Positions 49,575-58,880 of a stretch of 64,000 nt of DNA are shown piece by piece; the stretch's first letter is position 1; each line of letters opens with the position of its first letter. The translations under genes and the position numbers were made by a program. The stretch is from positions 372,001-436,000 of the forward strand of contig OZ242340.1 in the NCBI GenBank assembly GCA_965208525.1, in the 5' to 3' direction. The DNA is from VXYL01 sp965208525 (lineage in GTDB: Bacteria > Pseudomonadota > Gammaproteobacteria > Pseudomonadales > Azotimanducaceae). Under the pieces are notes generated by a model that did no database searches, was not told the DNA's origin, and was given only the letters and a program-made list of their open reading frames with translations.

Positions 49575-51436
49575 TGGACTTGCTCTGGCTGGTTCCTGCG
49601 GCGCCGCTGGTCGGCTTCCTCATCCTCTTCGTGCTGCACGACTACCTGCCGAAGGTAGTGGCCGCTGTGGTGGGGGCCGGTTCCGTGGGCGTCTCGGCGC
49701 TGGCCGCGCTGCTGGTGGGGATGGACTACTACGAAGCCGGGGCAGAGCCCACTTGGCAACTGCTTTGGACGTGGATGAGCGTCGCCGGCTTCGACCCTGC
49801 CATTCGGCTTTATCTCGATGGCCTCAGCCTCGCCATGACCGGCGTCATCACCGGCGTCGGCTTCCTGATCCACGTCTATGCCACCGGCTACATGTGGAAC
49901 GACCACGAAGAACCGGAAGGCTTCGCCCGCTTCTTCGCGTACATGAACCTCTTTGTTTTCGCCATGCTGATGCTGGTGCTCGGCGACAACCTGCTGGTGC
50001 TGTTCCTCGGCTGGGAGGGCGTCGGGCTTTGCAGCTATCTGTTGATCGGCTTCTACCATCGCGACCCGGCCAACGGCTATGCCGCCCGCAAGGCGTTCGT
50101 CGTGACCCGGGTCGGCGACACCTTCATGGCGCTGGGGCTGTTCCTGATGTTCCGGGAACTCGGCACGATCGAGATTCAAGAGTCGCTCACCCTCGCCAGC
50201 GAACAGTGGAGCGGCGGCGACACGACCATGGCCCTCGTCATCGGCCTGTTGCTCCTCGGCGGCGCGGTGGGCAAGTCGGCGCAGGTGCCGCTGCAAACCT
50301 GGCTGCCGGACGCCATGGCCGGCCCCACCCCCGTCTCCGCCCTCATCCATGCCGCGACCATGGTCACCGCCGGGGTCTATCTCATCGCCCGGATGCACGA
50401 CATCTTCCTCATCTCGCCGGAAGCGCAACTGGCGGTCGCCGTCGTCGGCCTCGTGACGCTCTTCATCGCCTCGTTCACGGCGCTGGTGCAGACCGACATC
50501 AAGCGCGTGCTGGCCTTCTCCACCATGAGCCAGATCGGCTACATGTTTTTCGCCTTGGGCGTCGGCGCCTGGTCGGCGGCGATCTTCCACCTGATGACCC
50601 ACGCCTTCTTCAAGGCGCTGCTCTTCCTCTCCGCTGGCTCGGTGATCCTGGCGCTGCACCACGAGCAGGACATCTTCAAGATGGGGGGGTTGTGGCGGAA
50701 GCTGCCGATTCCGTTCGCGAGCATGTTGATCGGCTCGATTTGCCTCGCCGCGCTGCCGTTTACGTCCGGCTTCTTCAGCAAGGACGTGATCATGCTGACG
50801 GCGTTCGAGCACGCGAGCCACGGCCTCGTGTTCTGGGGCGGCGCCGCGATTGCCGCCTTCATGACGGCGCTGTACACGACGCGGATGATGATCATCGTCT
50901 TCTTCGGCGAAGAGCGCTCAGAGGCGCACGACGAATCGCGCCTCAACATGTGGGGGCCGCTGCTGGTGCTCTGCGCGCTGTCGCTGCTCGGCGGCTGGTT
51001 CGGCTTTGGCGTCGTCGCGGGGGTGCTGCCGGACGGGGGCTTAGGCGAGTTCTCGCACTTCTCGGCGGTGGCTCTCGTGACTATGGCGATGCCGTTCCTC
51101 GGCATCCTCGTCGGCTACCTCGTCTTCGGACGCAACATCATCGACCCCGAAGCCCTCGCCGCATCCAAGGCCGGCAACGCCCTAAAGCGCTTCTTCTTCG
51201 GCGGCTGGGGCTTCGACTGGCTCTATGACAACGCCGTCGTGAGGCCGGTGATGTGGGTCGCCCGCATCAACAAGGGCGACATCGTCGACTGGATCTACCG
51301 CATCACCGTCGCCGTCACCCGGGGTGCCCACCACGTCGGCTCGCTCACCCAAAGCGGGCGACTGCGCTGGTATGCCGCCAACATGGCCTTCGGCCTCGCC
51401 GTCTTCTTCCTGATCGTGCTCGGGGTGATCGGATGA
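49574..51436 (+). CDS. nuoL: NADH-quinone oxidoreductase subunit L
   Basis: 620-residue Mrp-antiporter-like proton pump at the distal end of the membrane arm. LFLGWEGVGLCSYLLIGFY carries the key Glu, GKSAQVPLQTWLPDAMAGPTPVSALIHAATMVTAG the Lys/His pathway, and TDIKRVLAFSTMSQIGYMFFALG the second half. The C-terminal lateral helix and anchor (GWGFDWLYDNAVV onwards) are present, so it is full-length. Overlaps nuoK and nuoM. Confidence 0.97.
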   Translation: MDLLWLVPAAPLVGFLILFVLHDYLPKVVAAVVGAGSVGVSALAALLVGMDYYEAGAEPTWQLLWTWMSVAGFDPAIRLYLDGLSLAMTGVITGVGFLIHVYATGYMWNDHEEPEGFARFFAYMNLFVFAMLMLVLGDNLLVLFLGWEGVGLCSYLLIGFYHRDPANGYAARKAFVVTRVGDTFMALGLFLMFRELGTIEIQESLTLASEQWSGGDTTMALVIGLLLLGGAVGKSAQVPLQTWLPDAMAGPTPVSALIHAATMVTAGVYLIARMHDIFLISPEAQLAVAVVGLVTLFIASFTALVQTDIKRVLAFSTMSQIGYMFFALGVGAWSAAIFHLMTHAFFKALLFLSAGSVILALHHEQDIFKMGGLWRKLPIPFASMLIGSICLAALPFTSGFFSKDVIMLTAFEHASHGLVFWGGAAIAAFMTALYTTRMMIIVFFGEERSEAHDESRLNMWGPLLVLCALSLLGGWFGFGVVAGVLPDGGLGEFSHFSAVALVTMAMPFLGILVGYLVFGRNIIDPEALAASKAGNALKRFFFGGWGFDWLYDNAVVRPVMWVARINKGDIVDWIYRITVAVTRGAHHVGSLTQSGRLRWYAANMAFGLAVFFLIVLGVIG

Positions 51437-52947
51437 GCCTCTTGGCCGTCATCCTGCTCATGCTCGCCGCCGGCGTCGCGGCGTGGGCGTCCGAGCGCGT
51501 CCATGCCAACGCGCCGCGCTATGTGAGTCTCGTCACGTTCATCGTCGGCCTCGTCTGGGCCGCCGCCGAGTGGCTCATGGGCGCCGATCCGCACGGCCTC
51601 TACGCCAGTCAGTTCATCGAGTGGATTCCGCGCTTCGGCATCAACGTGACGCTGTCGATGGACGGCCTATCCACCATGCTGGTGGCGCTGACGATGTTCC
51701 TCGGCATCATCGCGGTGGTTTCCTCCTGGGACGAGATCGAGGAGCGCACCGGCTTCTTCCAGTTCAACATCCTTTGGGTGATGGCCGGCGTCGTAGGCGT
51801 CTTCACGGCGATGGACCTGTTCCTCTTCTTCTTCTTCTGGGAAGTGATGCTGATTCCCATGTACTTCCTGATCGCCATCTGGGGGCACGAGGCGCGCGCC
51901 TACGCGGCGATGAAGTTCTTCCTGTTCACCCAGGTGAGTGGCCTGTTGATGCTGTTCGCCATTCTCGCCCTCGTCTGGGCGCACCATGCCGGCAGCGGCG
52001 AGGTCACCTTCTCCTACTATCGCCTGCTCGATGCCGAACTCGACCCGCGCATCGGCTTCTGGCTCATGCTCGGCTTCTTCGCCGCCTTCGCCACCAAGCT
52101 GCCGGCGGTGCCGGTGCACACCTGGCTGCCGGACGCCCACACCCAGGCACCCACGGCCGGCAGTGTCATTCTCGCCGGCATCCTCCTGAAGACCGGCGCC
52201 TATGGCCTCATCCGCTTCGCCGTGCCGCTCTTCCCGGAAGCCTCCGAAGCGTTCGCGACGCCGGCGATGGTGCTTGGCGCCGCCAGCGTGCTCTACGGCG
52301 GGCTGATGGCCTACAGCCAGTCGGACTTCAAGCGGCTTGTCGCCTACAGCTCCATCGCCCACATGGGCTTCATCCTGCTCGGCGTCTATGCCTTCAACGA
52401 GTGGGGCCTGCAGGGCGCCATCGTCACCATGATCGCCCACGGCTTCTCCACCGCAGCCCTTTTCATGATGGCGGGTGCCCTGCAGCATCGGCTGCACACC
52501 CGCGAGATGTCGAAGATGGGCGGGCTTTGGGTGCGGGCGCCGCGCATGGGCGTGATGACGCTGTTCTTCGTGGTGGCTTCCGTGGGGATGCCGGGGCTCG
52601 GCAACTTCATCGGCGAGTTCTTGGCGCTGCTCGGCGCGTTTCAGAAGAACGTGCCGCTGACGGTGGCGGCGGCGGTGGGCATCGTCGTGGCGGCCGTCTA
52701 TGGGCTGTCGCTGATGCAGCGCTCGTTTCAGGGCGAGCCAAATCCCGACGTCGCCACCATGCGCGATTTCGGCGCCCGCGAGATGAGCGTGATGGTGCTG
52801 ATGATGCTTGGCCTCGTTTGGGTCGGCGTCTATCCGCAACCGGTGCTCGACATGGCCGCGCCCTTCATCGACACCATGCTAGGCAACATGACCACCGCGC
52901 CTGACGTTGCCGCTGCGGCACCGGTGGCAACAAAGGGGGGCGTGTGA
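51433..52947 (+). CDS. nuoM: NADH-quinone oxidoreductase subunit M
   Basis: 504-residue antiporter-like subunit. FFFFWEVMLIPMYFLIAIWG holds the conserved Glu, KLPAVPVHTWLPDAHTQAPTAGSVILAG the Lys and loop, and SDFKRLVAYSSIAHMGFILLGVY the second half. ATG at 51433 overlaps the nuoL stop (ATGA). Downstream it overlaps nuoN. Confidence 0.97.
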   Translation: MSLLAVILLMLAAGVAAWASERVHANAPRYVSLVTFIVGLVWAAAEWLMGADPHGLYASQFIEWIPRFGINVTLSMDGLSTMLVALTMFLGIIAVVSSWDEIEERTGFFQFNILWVMAGVVGVFTAMDLFLFFFFWEVMLIPMYFLIAIWGHEARAYAAMKFFLFTQVSGLLMLFAILALVWAHHAGSGEVTFSYYRLLDAELDPRIGFWLMLGFFAAFATKLPAVPVHTWLPDAHTQAPTAGSVILAGILLKTGAYGLIRFAVPLFPEASEAFATPAMVLGAASVLYGGLMAYSQSDFKRLVAYSSIAHMGFILLGVYAFNEWGLQGAIVTMIAHGFSTAALFMMAGALQHRLHTREMSKMGGLWVRAPRMGVMTLFFVVASVGMPGLGNFIGEFLALLGAFQKNVPLTVAAAVGIVVAAVYGLSLMQRSFQGEPNPDVATMRDFGAREMSVMVLMMLGLVWVGVYPQPVLDMAAPFIDTMLGNMTTAPDVAAAAPVATKGGV

Positions 52948-54425
52948 TGTTGGCGCTGCTCGCACACCCCCTGGCACCTTACGCCACGCTGGCGCTGTTC
53001 ATCGTCGTGATGCTGGTGGCGGTGGGGGCCGTGCGGGAGCGCAACATCGCCTTCGGGGTCACGCTCCTCGCGCTCGGCTTCCTGTTGGTGGTGAACGTTC
53101 CCGCCGTGCTTGGCACCGGCTCCTCCGACGTTGGCGACCTCATGCGCGTGGACGGCTACGCGATCTTCTTCATGGCGCTCTTTGCCGGCGCGGGAATCGT
53201 CACGACGTTGCTCTCAGGGCCCTATGTCACGCGGCTGAACCCGTGGCCGGACGAGTACTACATCCTGCTCACCACCGCCGTCTTGGGTGCCGTCGTGACG
53301 GCGGCGGCCAACCACTTCGTCTCCTTCCTGCTCGGCATCGAGGTGCTGTCGATCTCGCTCTACGCCATGATCGCCTATCCCCGCGAGGGGCGAAAACCGC
53401 TGGAGGCGGCGGCCAAGTATCTCGTGCTGTCGGGCGCCGCGAGCAGCACCATGCTGTTCGGCATGGCACTCATCTACATGGCCTCGGGCTCGCTCGCCTT
53501 CGAGCCGATGACGGGGCTCTCCGCCAACGACAGCCTCATCGCCGACATCGGCATCGCCATGCTGCTCGTCGGCATCCTCTTCAAGCTCTCGCTGGCACCG
53601 TTCCACATGTGGACGCCGGATGTCTATCAGGGCGCCCCGGCGCCGGTGACGGCCTTCCTCGCCACGGTGTCGAAGGGGGCGGTGTTCGCGGCGTTCCTGC
53701 GCTACGCCACCGACGCCGGCATCCTCGCGAGCGACGCCATCGCCCTCGGCATCGCCGCCGTGGCGGTGCTGTCGATGGTGGCCGGCAACGTGCTGGCGCT
53801 CTTGCAGGAGAGCGTCAAGCGCATCCTCGCCTACTCCTCCATCGCCCACGTCGGCTACCTGTTGATCGCCCTGATCGCCGCAGCCGGCATCGGCGGCAAC
53901 GCGGCGCTTGGCGTCGAGACAACGCTCGTCTATCTCACCGGCTACTTCGTGATGACCTTGGCCGCCTTTGGCGTGATGACGGCCCTCTCCTCGGATGGCC
54001 AGGAGGCCGACGACCTCATGGCCTACGAAGGGCTGTTCTGGCGCCGCCCGGTGCTGGCCGCCGTGCTGACCGCGGCCGCGCTCTCCTTGGCAGGGATACC
54101 CCTCACCGTCGGATTCATTGCCAAGTTCTACGTCTTCGCCGCCGGCGCAGAAGGCACTCTGTGGGTCTTGGTCTGGGCCCTCGTCATCGGCAGCGCCATC
54201 GGCATCTACTACTACCTGCGCATCGTCTTCACGATGATCCGCAATCCCGACGAAGAACCCACAGGCGAAGACCTCGAAGAACCGGCTCCGCCCGCCGGCG
54301 GCCCAGAAGCGACCATCCCTCGCCTAACCGCCGCAGTGACGATTGTCCTGGGCCTCGCCATCCTGGCCTTCGGCATCTACCCGACACCGATCATCGACTT
54401 CGTGACGGGTCTCACCGGCCCCTGA
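52947..54425 (+). CDS. nuoN: NADH-quinone oxidoreductase subunit N
   Basis: 493-residue antiporter-like subunit proximal to the quinone module. FLLGIEVLSISLYAMIAY carries Glu, KLSLAPFHMWTPDVYQGAPAPVTAFLATVSK the Lys pathway, and SVKRILAYSSIAHVGYLLIAL follows. ATG at 52947 (or GTG at 52944) overlaps the nuoM stop. Last gene of the cluster; a convergent acyl-CoA dehydrogenase-like gene follows after 18 bp. Confidence 0.97.
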   Translation: MLALLAHPLAPYATLALFIVVMLVAVGAVRERNIAFGVTLLALGFLLVVNVPAVLGTGSSDVGDLMRVDGYAIFFMALFAGAGIVTTLLSGPYVTRLNPWPDEYYILLTTAVLGAVVTAAANHFVSFLLGIEVLSISLYAMIAYPREGRKPLEAAAKYLVLSGAASSTMLFGMALIYMASGSLAFEPMTGLSANDSLIADIGIAMLLVGILFKLSLAPFHMWTPDVYQGAPAPVTAFLATVSKGAVFAAFLRYATDAGILASDAIALGIAAVAVLSMVAGNVLALLQESVKRILAYSSIAHVGYLLIALIAAAGIGGNAALGVETTLVYLTGYFVMTLAAFGVMTALSSDGQEADDLMAYEGLFWRRPVLAAVLTAAALSLAGIPLTVGFIAKFYVFAAGAEGTLWVLVWALVIGSAIGIYYYLRIVFTMIRNPDEEPTGEDLEEPAPPAGGPEATIPRLTAAVTIVLGLAILAFGIYPTPIIDFVTGLTGP

Positions 54426-54443
54426 CGCGCCAAGGCGCCCTCG

Positions 54444-55598
54444 CTATTGCGTCACCGCTGTGGCGCGCAGGCGTTCTTCGCCGAGAGCTTCGTAGGCCGT
54501 GTCGGAGACCATCACGTGTTGGGTGGCGATGGTGAGGTCGCGGTGGATTCGCTCCAGCGGTTGGCCTTCCATGCCGGCCCCGGCGCCGGCGTGGCGGATG
54601 GCTCGGCTGGCGATGGCGAGGCTTTGTTCGGTGGCGAAGGCGCAGACCGCGTGGAGATGGATGGCATTGGCTGTGCTGGTTGCGGGTTGCGGGGGCGGCT
54701 CTGCTTCGAGCTCCAGGACGGCGGCGCGGACGCCAGCGGCTAGGGACGACCATTCGGCTTCGAGGCGGCCTAGGTCGCGGCGGAAGGTCGGGTCGTTTGC
54801 CAGTGGGGAGCTCGCGCCCATGCGGCGCTTGGTGGCGGCCAGTTTCGCCACCTCGTCGAGGGCTCGCCTTGCGCCACCTAGCGAGACCGCTGCATGTTCG
54901 AGCGGCAGTCTCGCGCCTGGGGCGGCGGCGAAGGGACTGCCGCGCTGGCGTTCGCCGAGGATGCGCCGGGGCGGCACGTCCACGTCGCGCACCGAGTAGC
55001 TGCTGCTGCCGCTGCCGCGCATGCCGGATGCGTGCCAGTCGTCGGCAATTGAAACGTCGGCGATGCGGATGACGAGGGAGACGCGCTCATGCGTGCCGGA
55101 CTCGCCCCCATCGACTCGGCAGTTGGCGACGATCCATTCGGCGTGGTGGATGCCGCTGCCGAATCCCCAGGTGCCGGTGACTCGATAGCCGCCGGTCGCG
55201 GTCGGGACCGCCTTGCCGGTGGCGCGCAGGGCGCCGGCAGCGACGGGCATTCGTGGCCCGGTGAAGACTTCCGCGAACCCGGCATCGGGCAGGCAAGCGG
55301 CCATCGTTCCGGTCACGGTGTTGCCGATCATCAGCGTCCAAGCAGCGGACATGTCGGCATGGGCAAGCTCGATGAGTGCATCCACTTGGGTTGCGAGGTC
55401 GGCGGCGAGGCCCCCGGCTTCCCGTGGCACCCACATGCCGAAAAGGCCCGCGTCGTGCAGGGCATCGAGCGCTTCGCGGCAAAGCGTGCGCTCGCGTTCC
55501 GAGCGGGCTGCGGTGCGGTCGAGGAGGTCCGCGACGCGTTCGATGCTCGCAAAGATCGCGGCCCGCGCTGCAGCGGCCTGAGCGTCCGGTCCAGTCAC
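54444..55598 (-). CDS. Acyl-CoA dehydrogenase-like flavoprotein
   Basis: 384 residues of the acyl-CoA dehydrogenase fold. The N-terminal helical part with GLFGMWVPREAGGLAAD, DMSAAWTLMIGNT, the beta domain GGYRVTGTWGFGSGIHHAEWIVAN, and the C-terminal helices HAVCAFATEQSLAIASRAIRHAGAGA are visible. The usual catalytic Glu of acyl-CoA dehydrogenases is not obvious, and the sequence resembles the group that includes flavin-dependent monooxygenases (DszC/HpaB-like), so the reaction is open. Convergent with nuoN; next gene upstream is a small hypothetical on the same strand. Confidence 0.75.
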   Translation of the reverse strand: MTGPDAQAAAARAAIFASIERVADLLDRTAARSERERTLCREALDALHDAGLFGMWVPREAGGLAADLATQVDALIELAHADMSAAWTLMIGNTVTGTMAACLPDAGFAEVFTGPRMPVAAGALRATGKAVPTATGGYRVTGTWGFGSGIHHAEWIVANCRVDGGESGTHERVSLVIRIADVSIADDWHASGMRGSGSSSYSVRDVDVPPRRILGERQRGSPFAAAPGARLPLEHAAVSLGGARRALDEVAKLAATKRRMGASSPLANDPTFRRDLGRLEAEWSSLAAGVRAAVLELEAEPPPQPATSTANAIHLHAVCAFATEQSLAIASRAIRHAGAGAGMEGQPLERIHRDLTIATQHVMVSDTAYEALGEERLRATAVTQ

Positions 55599-55640
55599 GG
55601 CATCGGTGCCGCCGCGCTGGTCAAAAGTGCCGCCTTCGAA

Positions 55641-56057
55641 TCAGGCGGCGAGAGCCTTCCCCCGTGCCAGCAGCTCCGCCGCCACGGACTGCAGTGCGTC
55701 CGGATCGCAAGCGGCCGCAAGATGCCCCGCCTTGGCGCGTTCAAGCAGCGCCGGCAGGCGCGTGCCGATGCGTTCGCAGGCCCATTCGAGCGGGTCGCCG
55801 ACGGCCGCGGTGTCGATCAGGGTTTGCGGCTCCGAGATGTACGAGAAACCGTAGTGGTAGTGCGGCGTGCGGTCGAAGCAGTCGAAGCGCAGGATTTCTT
55901 CCTCCGCGCCGTCCACTTCGCCGAACACATGCACCGACGGGCCCTGTTCCTCACCGACATGGCGGTACTCCACGGCGAAGCCAAGCCCGCCCACATGCAG
56001 CATGTCGAGCGACTCCCGCTTCGCTGGCTGCCCTCCGAATCCTTTGCGTTCTTCCAT
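55641..56057 (-). CDS. Hypothetical protein
   Basis: 138 residues, soluble. Contains GFAVEYRHVGEEQGPSVHVF, EEILRFDCFDRTPHYHYGFS and a C-terminal helical region PLEWACERIGTRLPALLERAK. The His-rich DRTPHYHYGFS suggests a metal or substrate site but I recognise no family. It begins 70 bp from a divergent VOC protein and precedes the acyl-CoA dehydrogenase-like gene (43-bp gap), probably co-transcribed with it. Confidence 0.65.
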   Translation of the reverse strand: MEERKGFGGQPAKRESLDMLHVGGLGFAVEYRHVGEEQGPSVHVFGEVDGAEEEILRFDCFDRTPHYHYGFSYISEPQTLIDTAAVGDPLEWACERIGTRLPALLERAKAGHLAAACDPDALQSVAAELLARGKALAA

Positions 56058-56126
56058 GTGGCCTCATCCCATACATTGCCCGCCCGTAGAATACGCCTAC
56101 CCAAAAGCAAATGCCGAGAGACAACC

Positions 56127-56555
56127 ATGACCGTCAGCACCTATCTCACCTTTGACGGCAACTGCCGGGAAGCGTTTGAGTTCTACCGCGACGTGTTCGG
56201 CGGCGAGTTCGAGATGCTTTCCACGTTCGGCGAGAGCCCGGACGAGATGAGCGTGCCGGAGGAGCTCAAGGAGGCCGTGATGCACGTCTCGCTGCCCATC
56301 GGCAACGGTGTGCTCATGGGCAGCGACAACGCACCGGAAGCGCCGCCACTGGCCGTGGGCAACAACTTCTCGCTTTCCGTCGAGGCCGAGAGCCGCGACC
56401 ATGCGGACCAGTTGCTGGCGCGGCTGTCCGTGGGCGGCGCCGTGACCATGCCCATGGACGTGACCTTCTGGGGCGCCTACTTCGGCATGTGCAGCGACCG
56501 CTTCGGCATCAACTGGATGGTGGTGCACGAACTGGCCGGCAACAGCGGCGCCTGA
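56127..56555 (+). CDS. VOC family (PhnB-like) protein
   Basis: 142 residues starting MTVSTYLTFDGNCREAFEFY, with YRDVFGGEFEMLSTFGE, VMHVSLPIGNGVLMGSDN and MDVTFWGAYFGMCSDRFGINW. This is the 3-demethylubiquinone/PhnB-like branch of the vicinal-oxygen-chelate superfamily; many members lack known activity. Monocistronic, divergent from the 55641 gene, with the promoter in 56058-56126. Confidence 0.88.
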   Translation: MTVSTYLTFDGNCREAFEFYRDVFGGEFEMLSTFGESPDEMSVPEELKEAVMHVSLPIGNGVLMGSDNAPEAPPLAVGNNFSLSVEAESRDHADQLLARLSVGGAVTMPMDVTFWGAYFGMCSDRFGINWMVVHELAGNSGA

Positions 56556-56618
56556 CCACATGGGCTGGTGCAACCAGCCTCCTCCCGCGAGACGGGCGCT
56601 GTATGGATGGTGGCCGAG

Positions 56619-57455
56619 TCAAGCCGCGAACGCGGGCAGCGGCTCCCCTTCGATCGTCACCCGGTGCATCAGGCGGCGTTCGCCCGGGTAGTCGTTGAGG
56701 GCGTGGTGCCAGGTGGCGCGGTTGTCCCAGAAGGCGACGCTGCCCTCGCGCCAATGGAAGCGGCAAACGTGCTCCTCGCGTGCGCCTAGCTCGTACAGAT
56801 ACGCGAGCAGAGGCCGCGACTCCTCCGCCGTCCAGCCGTCGAAGCGGATCGTGAAGCCGGGATTGACGTAGAGCGCGGCGCGGCCCGATACCGGGTGGCG
56901 CACGATCACCGGATGCACGGCATCTTGGGTTGCGAGTTCCGGGTTGTGGTAGCGGTCGTCCTCCATGCGCGAATAGAACCCCTCGGAGCCGAACACGTGG
57001 CGGCTCGAATGCACCGCCGACATGCCCATGAGGGTCTTGCGCAGCCCCTCCGACAGTGCCTCGGCGGCGAGATACATGCTGGCGAAGAGCGTGTCGCCGC
57101 CGTTCGTGGGCACTTCCTTGGCGTGCAGCATGGAGCCCAAGGCCGGAATGGCGTCGTAGGAATGATCGGTGTGCCAGCCGCCGCCGATGTTGGTTTCGTG
57201 GCGTGGCTCCTTCAGCACAAGCGCCACCTCCGGCTGCTCCGGCACCGGCGTGAAGAAGCGATTGACGTTCACGTCGCCAAAGCGCCGCGCCACCTTGAGC
57301 TGCTGCGCCGGGGTCATGTCCTGGTCGTGGAAGAAGACCACGCCGTGTTGGCCTTGCGCGGCGCGGATGGCCGCCACGTCGGCTTCCGTGAGCGTGTTGA
57401 GGTCGGCACCCTGTACCTCGGCGCCACAGCCTCCTTGCATCGGCACGATCTTCAC
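56619..57455 (-). CDS. TauD/TfdA-family dioxygenase
   Basis: 278-residue Fe(II)/2-oxoglutarate dioxygenase. GGGWHTDHSY gives the His-x-Asp pair, WDNRATWHHAL plus RRLMHRVTI the distal His and 2-oxoglutarate Arg. Relatives release sulfite from taurine or cleave aryloxyacids; the substrate here is not identifiable. GTG at 57453-57455 is preceded by GGAGG at seven bases; the later ATG would delete the first strand. Divergent from the enoyl-CoA hydratase, 100 bp away. Confidence 0.9.
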   Translation of the reverse strand: MKIVPMQGGCGAEVQGADLNTLTEADVAAIRAAQGQHGVVFFHDQDMTPAQQLKVARRFGDVNVNRFFTPVPEQPEVALVLKEPRHETNIGGGWHTDHSYDAIPALGSMLHAKEVPTNGGDTLFASMYLAAEALSEGLRKTLMGMSAVHSSRHVFGSEGFYSRMEDDRYHNPELATQDAVHPVIVRHPVSGRAALYVNPGFTIRFDGWTAEESRPLLAYLYELGAREEHVCRFHWREGSVAFWDNRATWHHALNDYPGERRLMHRVTIEGEPLPAFAA

Positions 57456-57555
57456 GCGGCTTCCTCCTTCGCGCTTGTTTCGACGCGCGCCAACAGCATA
57501 CCCTTTGCCGTCCATTGCATCCCGACCTACGCGGCCAGCTTGAGAGGAACCCCAC

Positions 57556-58350
57556 ATGACGCAATCCGTGATCGAACTCGAAAAGACCGGCAGCACAGCC
57601 ATCGTGACGCTCTGCCGGCCAGAGAAGCTGAATGCCCTATCGGCCGATTTGCGTGAGGCAATGCTCGAAACCTTCGCCAGCGTCCAGTCCGACGATGCCG
57701 TTCGCGCCGTGGTTGTTACTGGTGCCGGGCGGGGGTTTTGCTCCGGCGCCGATCTCACGACGCCGGCGCCCAAGCCGCCGCCTCCGACCCAAGACGCCCA
57801 TCTCGACGATCTCGGCTGGGTGGGGCGGCAGGCGATTTCCGTTTATCGGTTGAACAAACCCGTGATCGCAGCGGTGAACGGCGTCGCGGCTGGCGCTGGC
57901 ATGAGCTTGGCGCTCGCTTGCGACGTGCGCGTCGGCAGCGAACTCAGCCGCTTCAAGACCGTCTTCATCGAGCGGAACCTGTCGCCGGACTCCGGCATGA
58001 GCTTCTTCCTGCCGCGCATCGTCGGCTACTCCCGCGCCGCCGACCTCATCTACACGAGCCGCATGGTGGACGCCGAGGAGGCGTACCGGATCGGCTTGCT
58101 CGATCGCTTGGTGGCCGCCGATGCATTGCTGGACACCGCCGTGGAGGTGGCCGAACAGATGGCCGCCTGGCCGCCGCTGGCACTGCGCATGTCCAAGCGT
58201 GTGCTGCAGCACAACATCGAATGCGACCTCGAAGACGCCCTGCGCTTCGAGTACACCAGCCTCACCTTCGGCAACAAGGCGGTGAACGACCGCAACGAAT
58301 CCATCGCCGCCTTCCGCGAGCGGCGCAAGCCCATTTACACCGGCACTTAG
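57556..58350 (+). CDS. Enoyl-CoA hydratase/isomerase family protein
   Basis: 264-residue crotonase. CRPEKLNALSADL, GRGFCSGADL (oxyanion), KPVIAAVNGVAAGAGMSLALACDVRV and the SPDSGMSFFLPRIVG loop are typical. The position of the second catalytic Glu is occupied by Asp in LSPDSG, so it may be an isomerase or thioesterase-type member. A 17-residue Pro-rich insert follows the first oxyanion loop. Divergent from the TauD-like gene. Confidence 0.9.
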   Translation: MTQSVIELEKTGSTAIVTLCRPEKLNALSADLREAMLETFASVQSDDAVRAVVVTGAGRGFCSGADLTTPAPKPPPPTQDAHLDDLGWVGRQAISVYRLNKPVIAAVNGVAAGAGMSLALACDVRVGSELSRFKTVFIERNLSPDSGMSFFLPRIVGYSRAADLIYTSRMVDAEEAYRIGLLDRLVAADALLDTAVEVAEQMAAWPPLALRMSKRVLQHNIECDLEDALRFEYTSLTFGNKAVNDRNESIAAFRERRKPIYTGT

Positions 58351-58385
58351 TGGGCTTTAGCCTGACGGGAAGGCTGCCCGAAAAA

Positions 58386-58403
58386 GGCGACGCATGCGTC
58401 GCC
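58386..58403. terminator. Palindrome between convergent genes
   Basis: GGCGACGCATGCGTCGCC, an 18-bp perfect palindrome, in the 78-bp gap between the convergent enoyl-CoA hydratase and NIPSNAP genes. It may serve as a bidirectional transcript end; the following CCCTACGG resembles the arms of the 40982 element, so a repeat remnant is possible. There is no T-run. Confidence 0.4.
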
Positions 58404-58428
58404 CCTACGGAAGGTGTCGCCTGCCGCG

Positions 58429-58749
58429 CTAATGCGCCACGGAGCGCGGCGTCGGCACGATGCGGGTCACGTCGATGCCGGAGCGATCCAAGAGCTCGCC
58501 CACGCGAGGGGCGATGTCCTTCTCCCAGGTCTCGCTCTGGTACACCTTCTCGTACAGCTCCTCGCGCTCTGCCTCCGAGGCGAAGCGGCGCATCCAGACA
58601 TAGGTGGTGTCGTCTTCTTCGCCACGAAAGCTGCCGGTGATGACCATTCCCTTCCCGACTTGGAAGGGGATGATGACGTCCTCCATGTACGCCACCCACT
58701 CATCCATCTTGCCTTCGAGCACTTTGTATCGTCTGAGTTCGTAGAACAC
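58429..58749 (-). CDS. NIPSNAP family protein
   Basis: About 106 residues: VFYELRRYKVLEGKMDEWVAYMED, then FRGEEDDTTYVWMRRFAS and SEAEREELYEKVYQSETWEKDI, the usual NIPSNAP dimeric alpha-beta barrel pattern. GTG at 58747-58749 has GGAGGAAGG immediately upstream. Function in bacteria unknown. Divergent from the CoA-transferase, promoters in 58750-58880. Confidence 0.85.
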   Translation of the reverse strand: MFYELRRYKVLEGKMDEWVAYMEDVIIPFQVGKGMVITGSFRGEEDDTTYVWMRRFASEAEREELYEKVYQSETWEKDIAPRVGELLDRSGIDVTRIVPTPRSVAH

Positions 58750-58880
58750 GCCTTCCTCCGTGGTTGCATCGGCCCAAGCCCGGCAGTCTGTCCGATGCGA
58801 CGCTTCGGATGCAAGCGCCGCTGCTGTCAAGCTGCGCTTCCGTGGTAGCGTTCGCGCATCAACCTTGAAGGCGGGGATCG

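Noticed and set aside
49094..50821. 575-residue minus-strand open frame opposite nuoJ-nuoL
   Set aside because: Antisense shadow of complex I genes with an unnatural His/Gln/Arg-rich composition.
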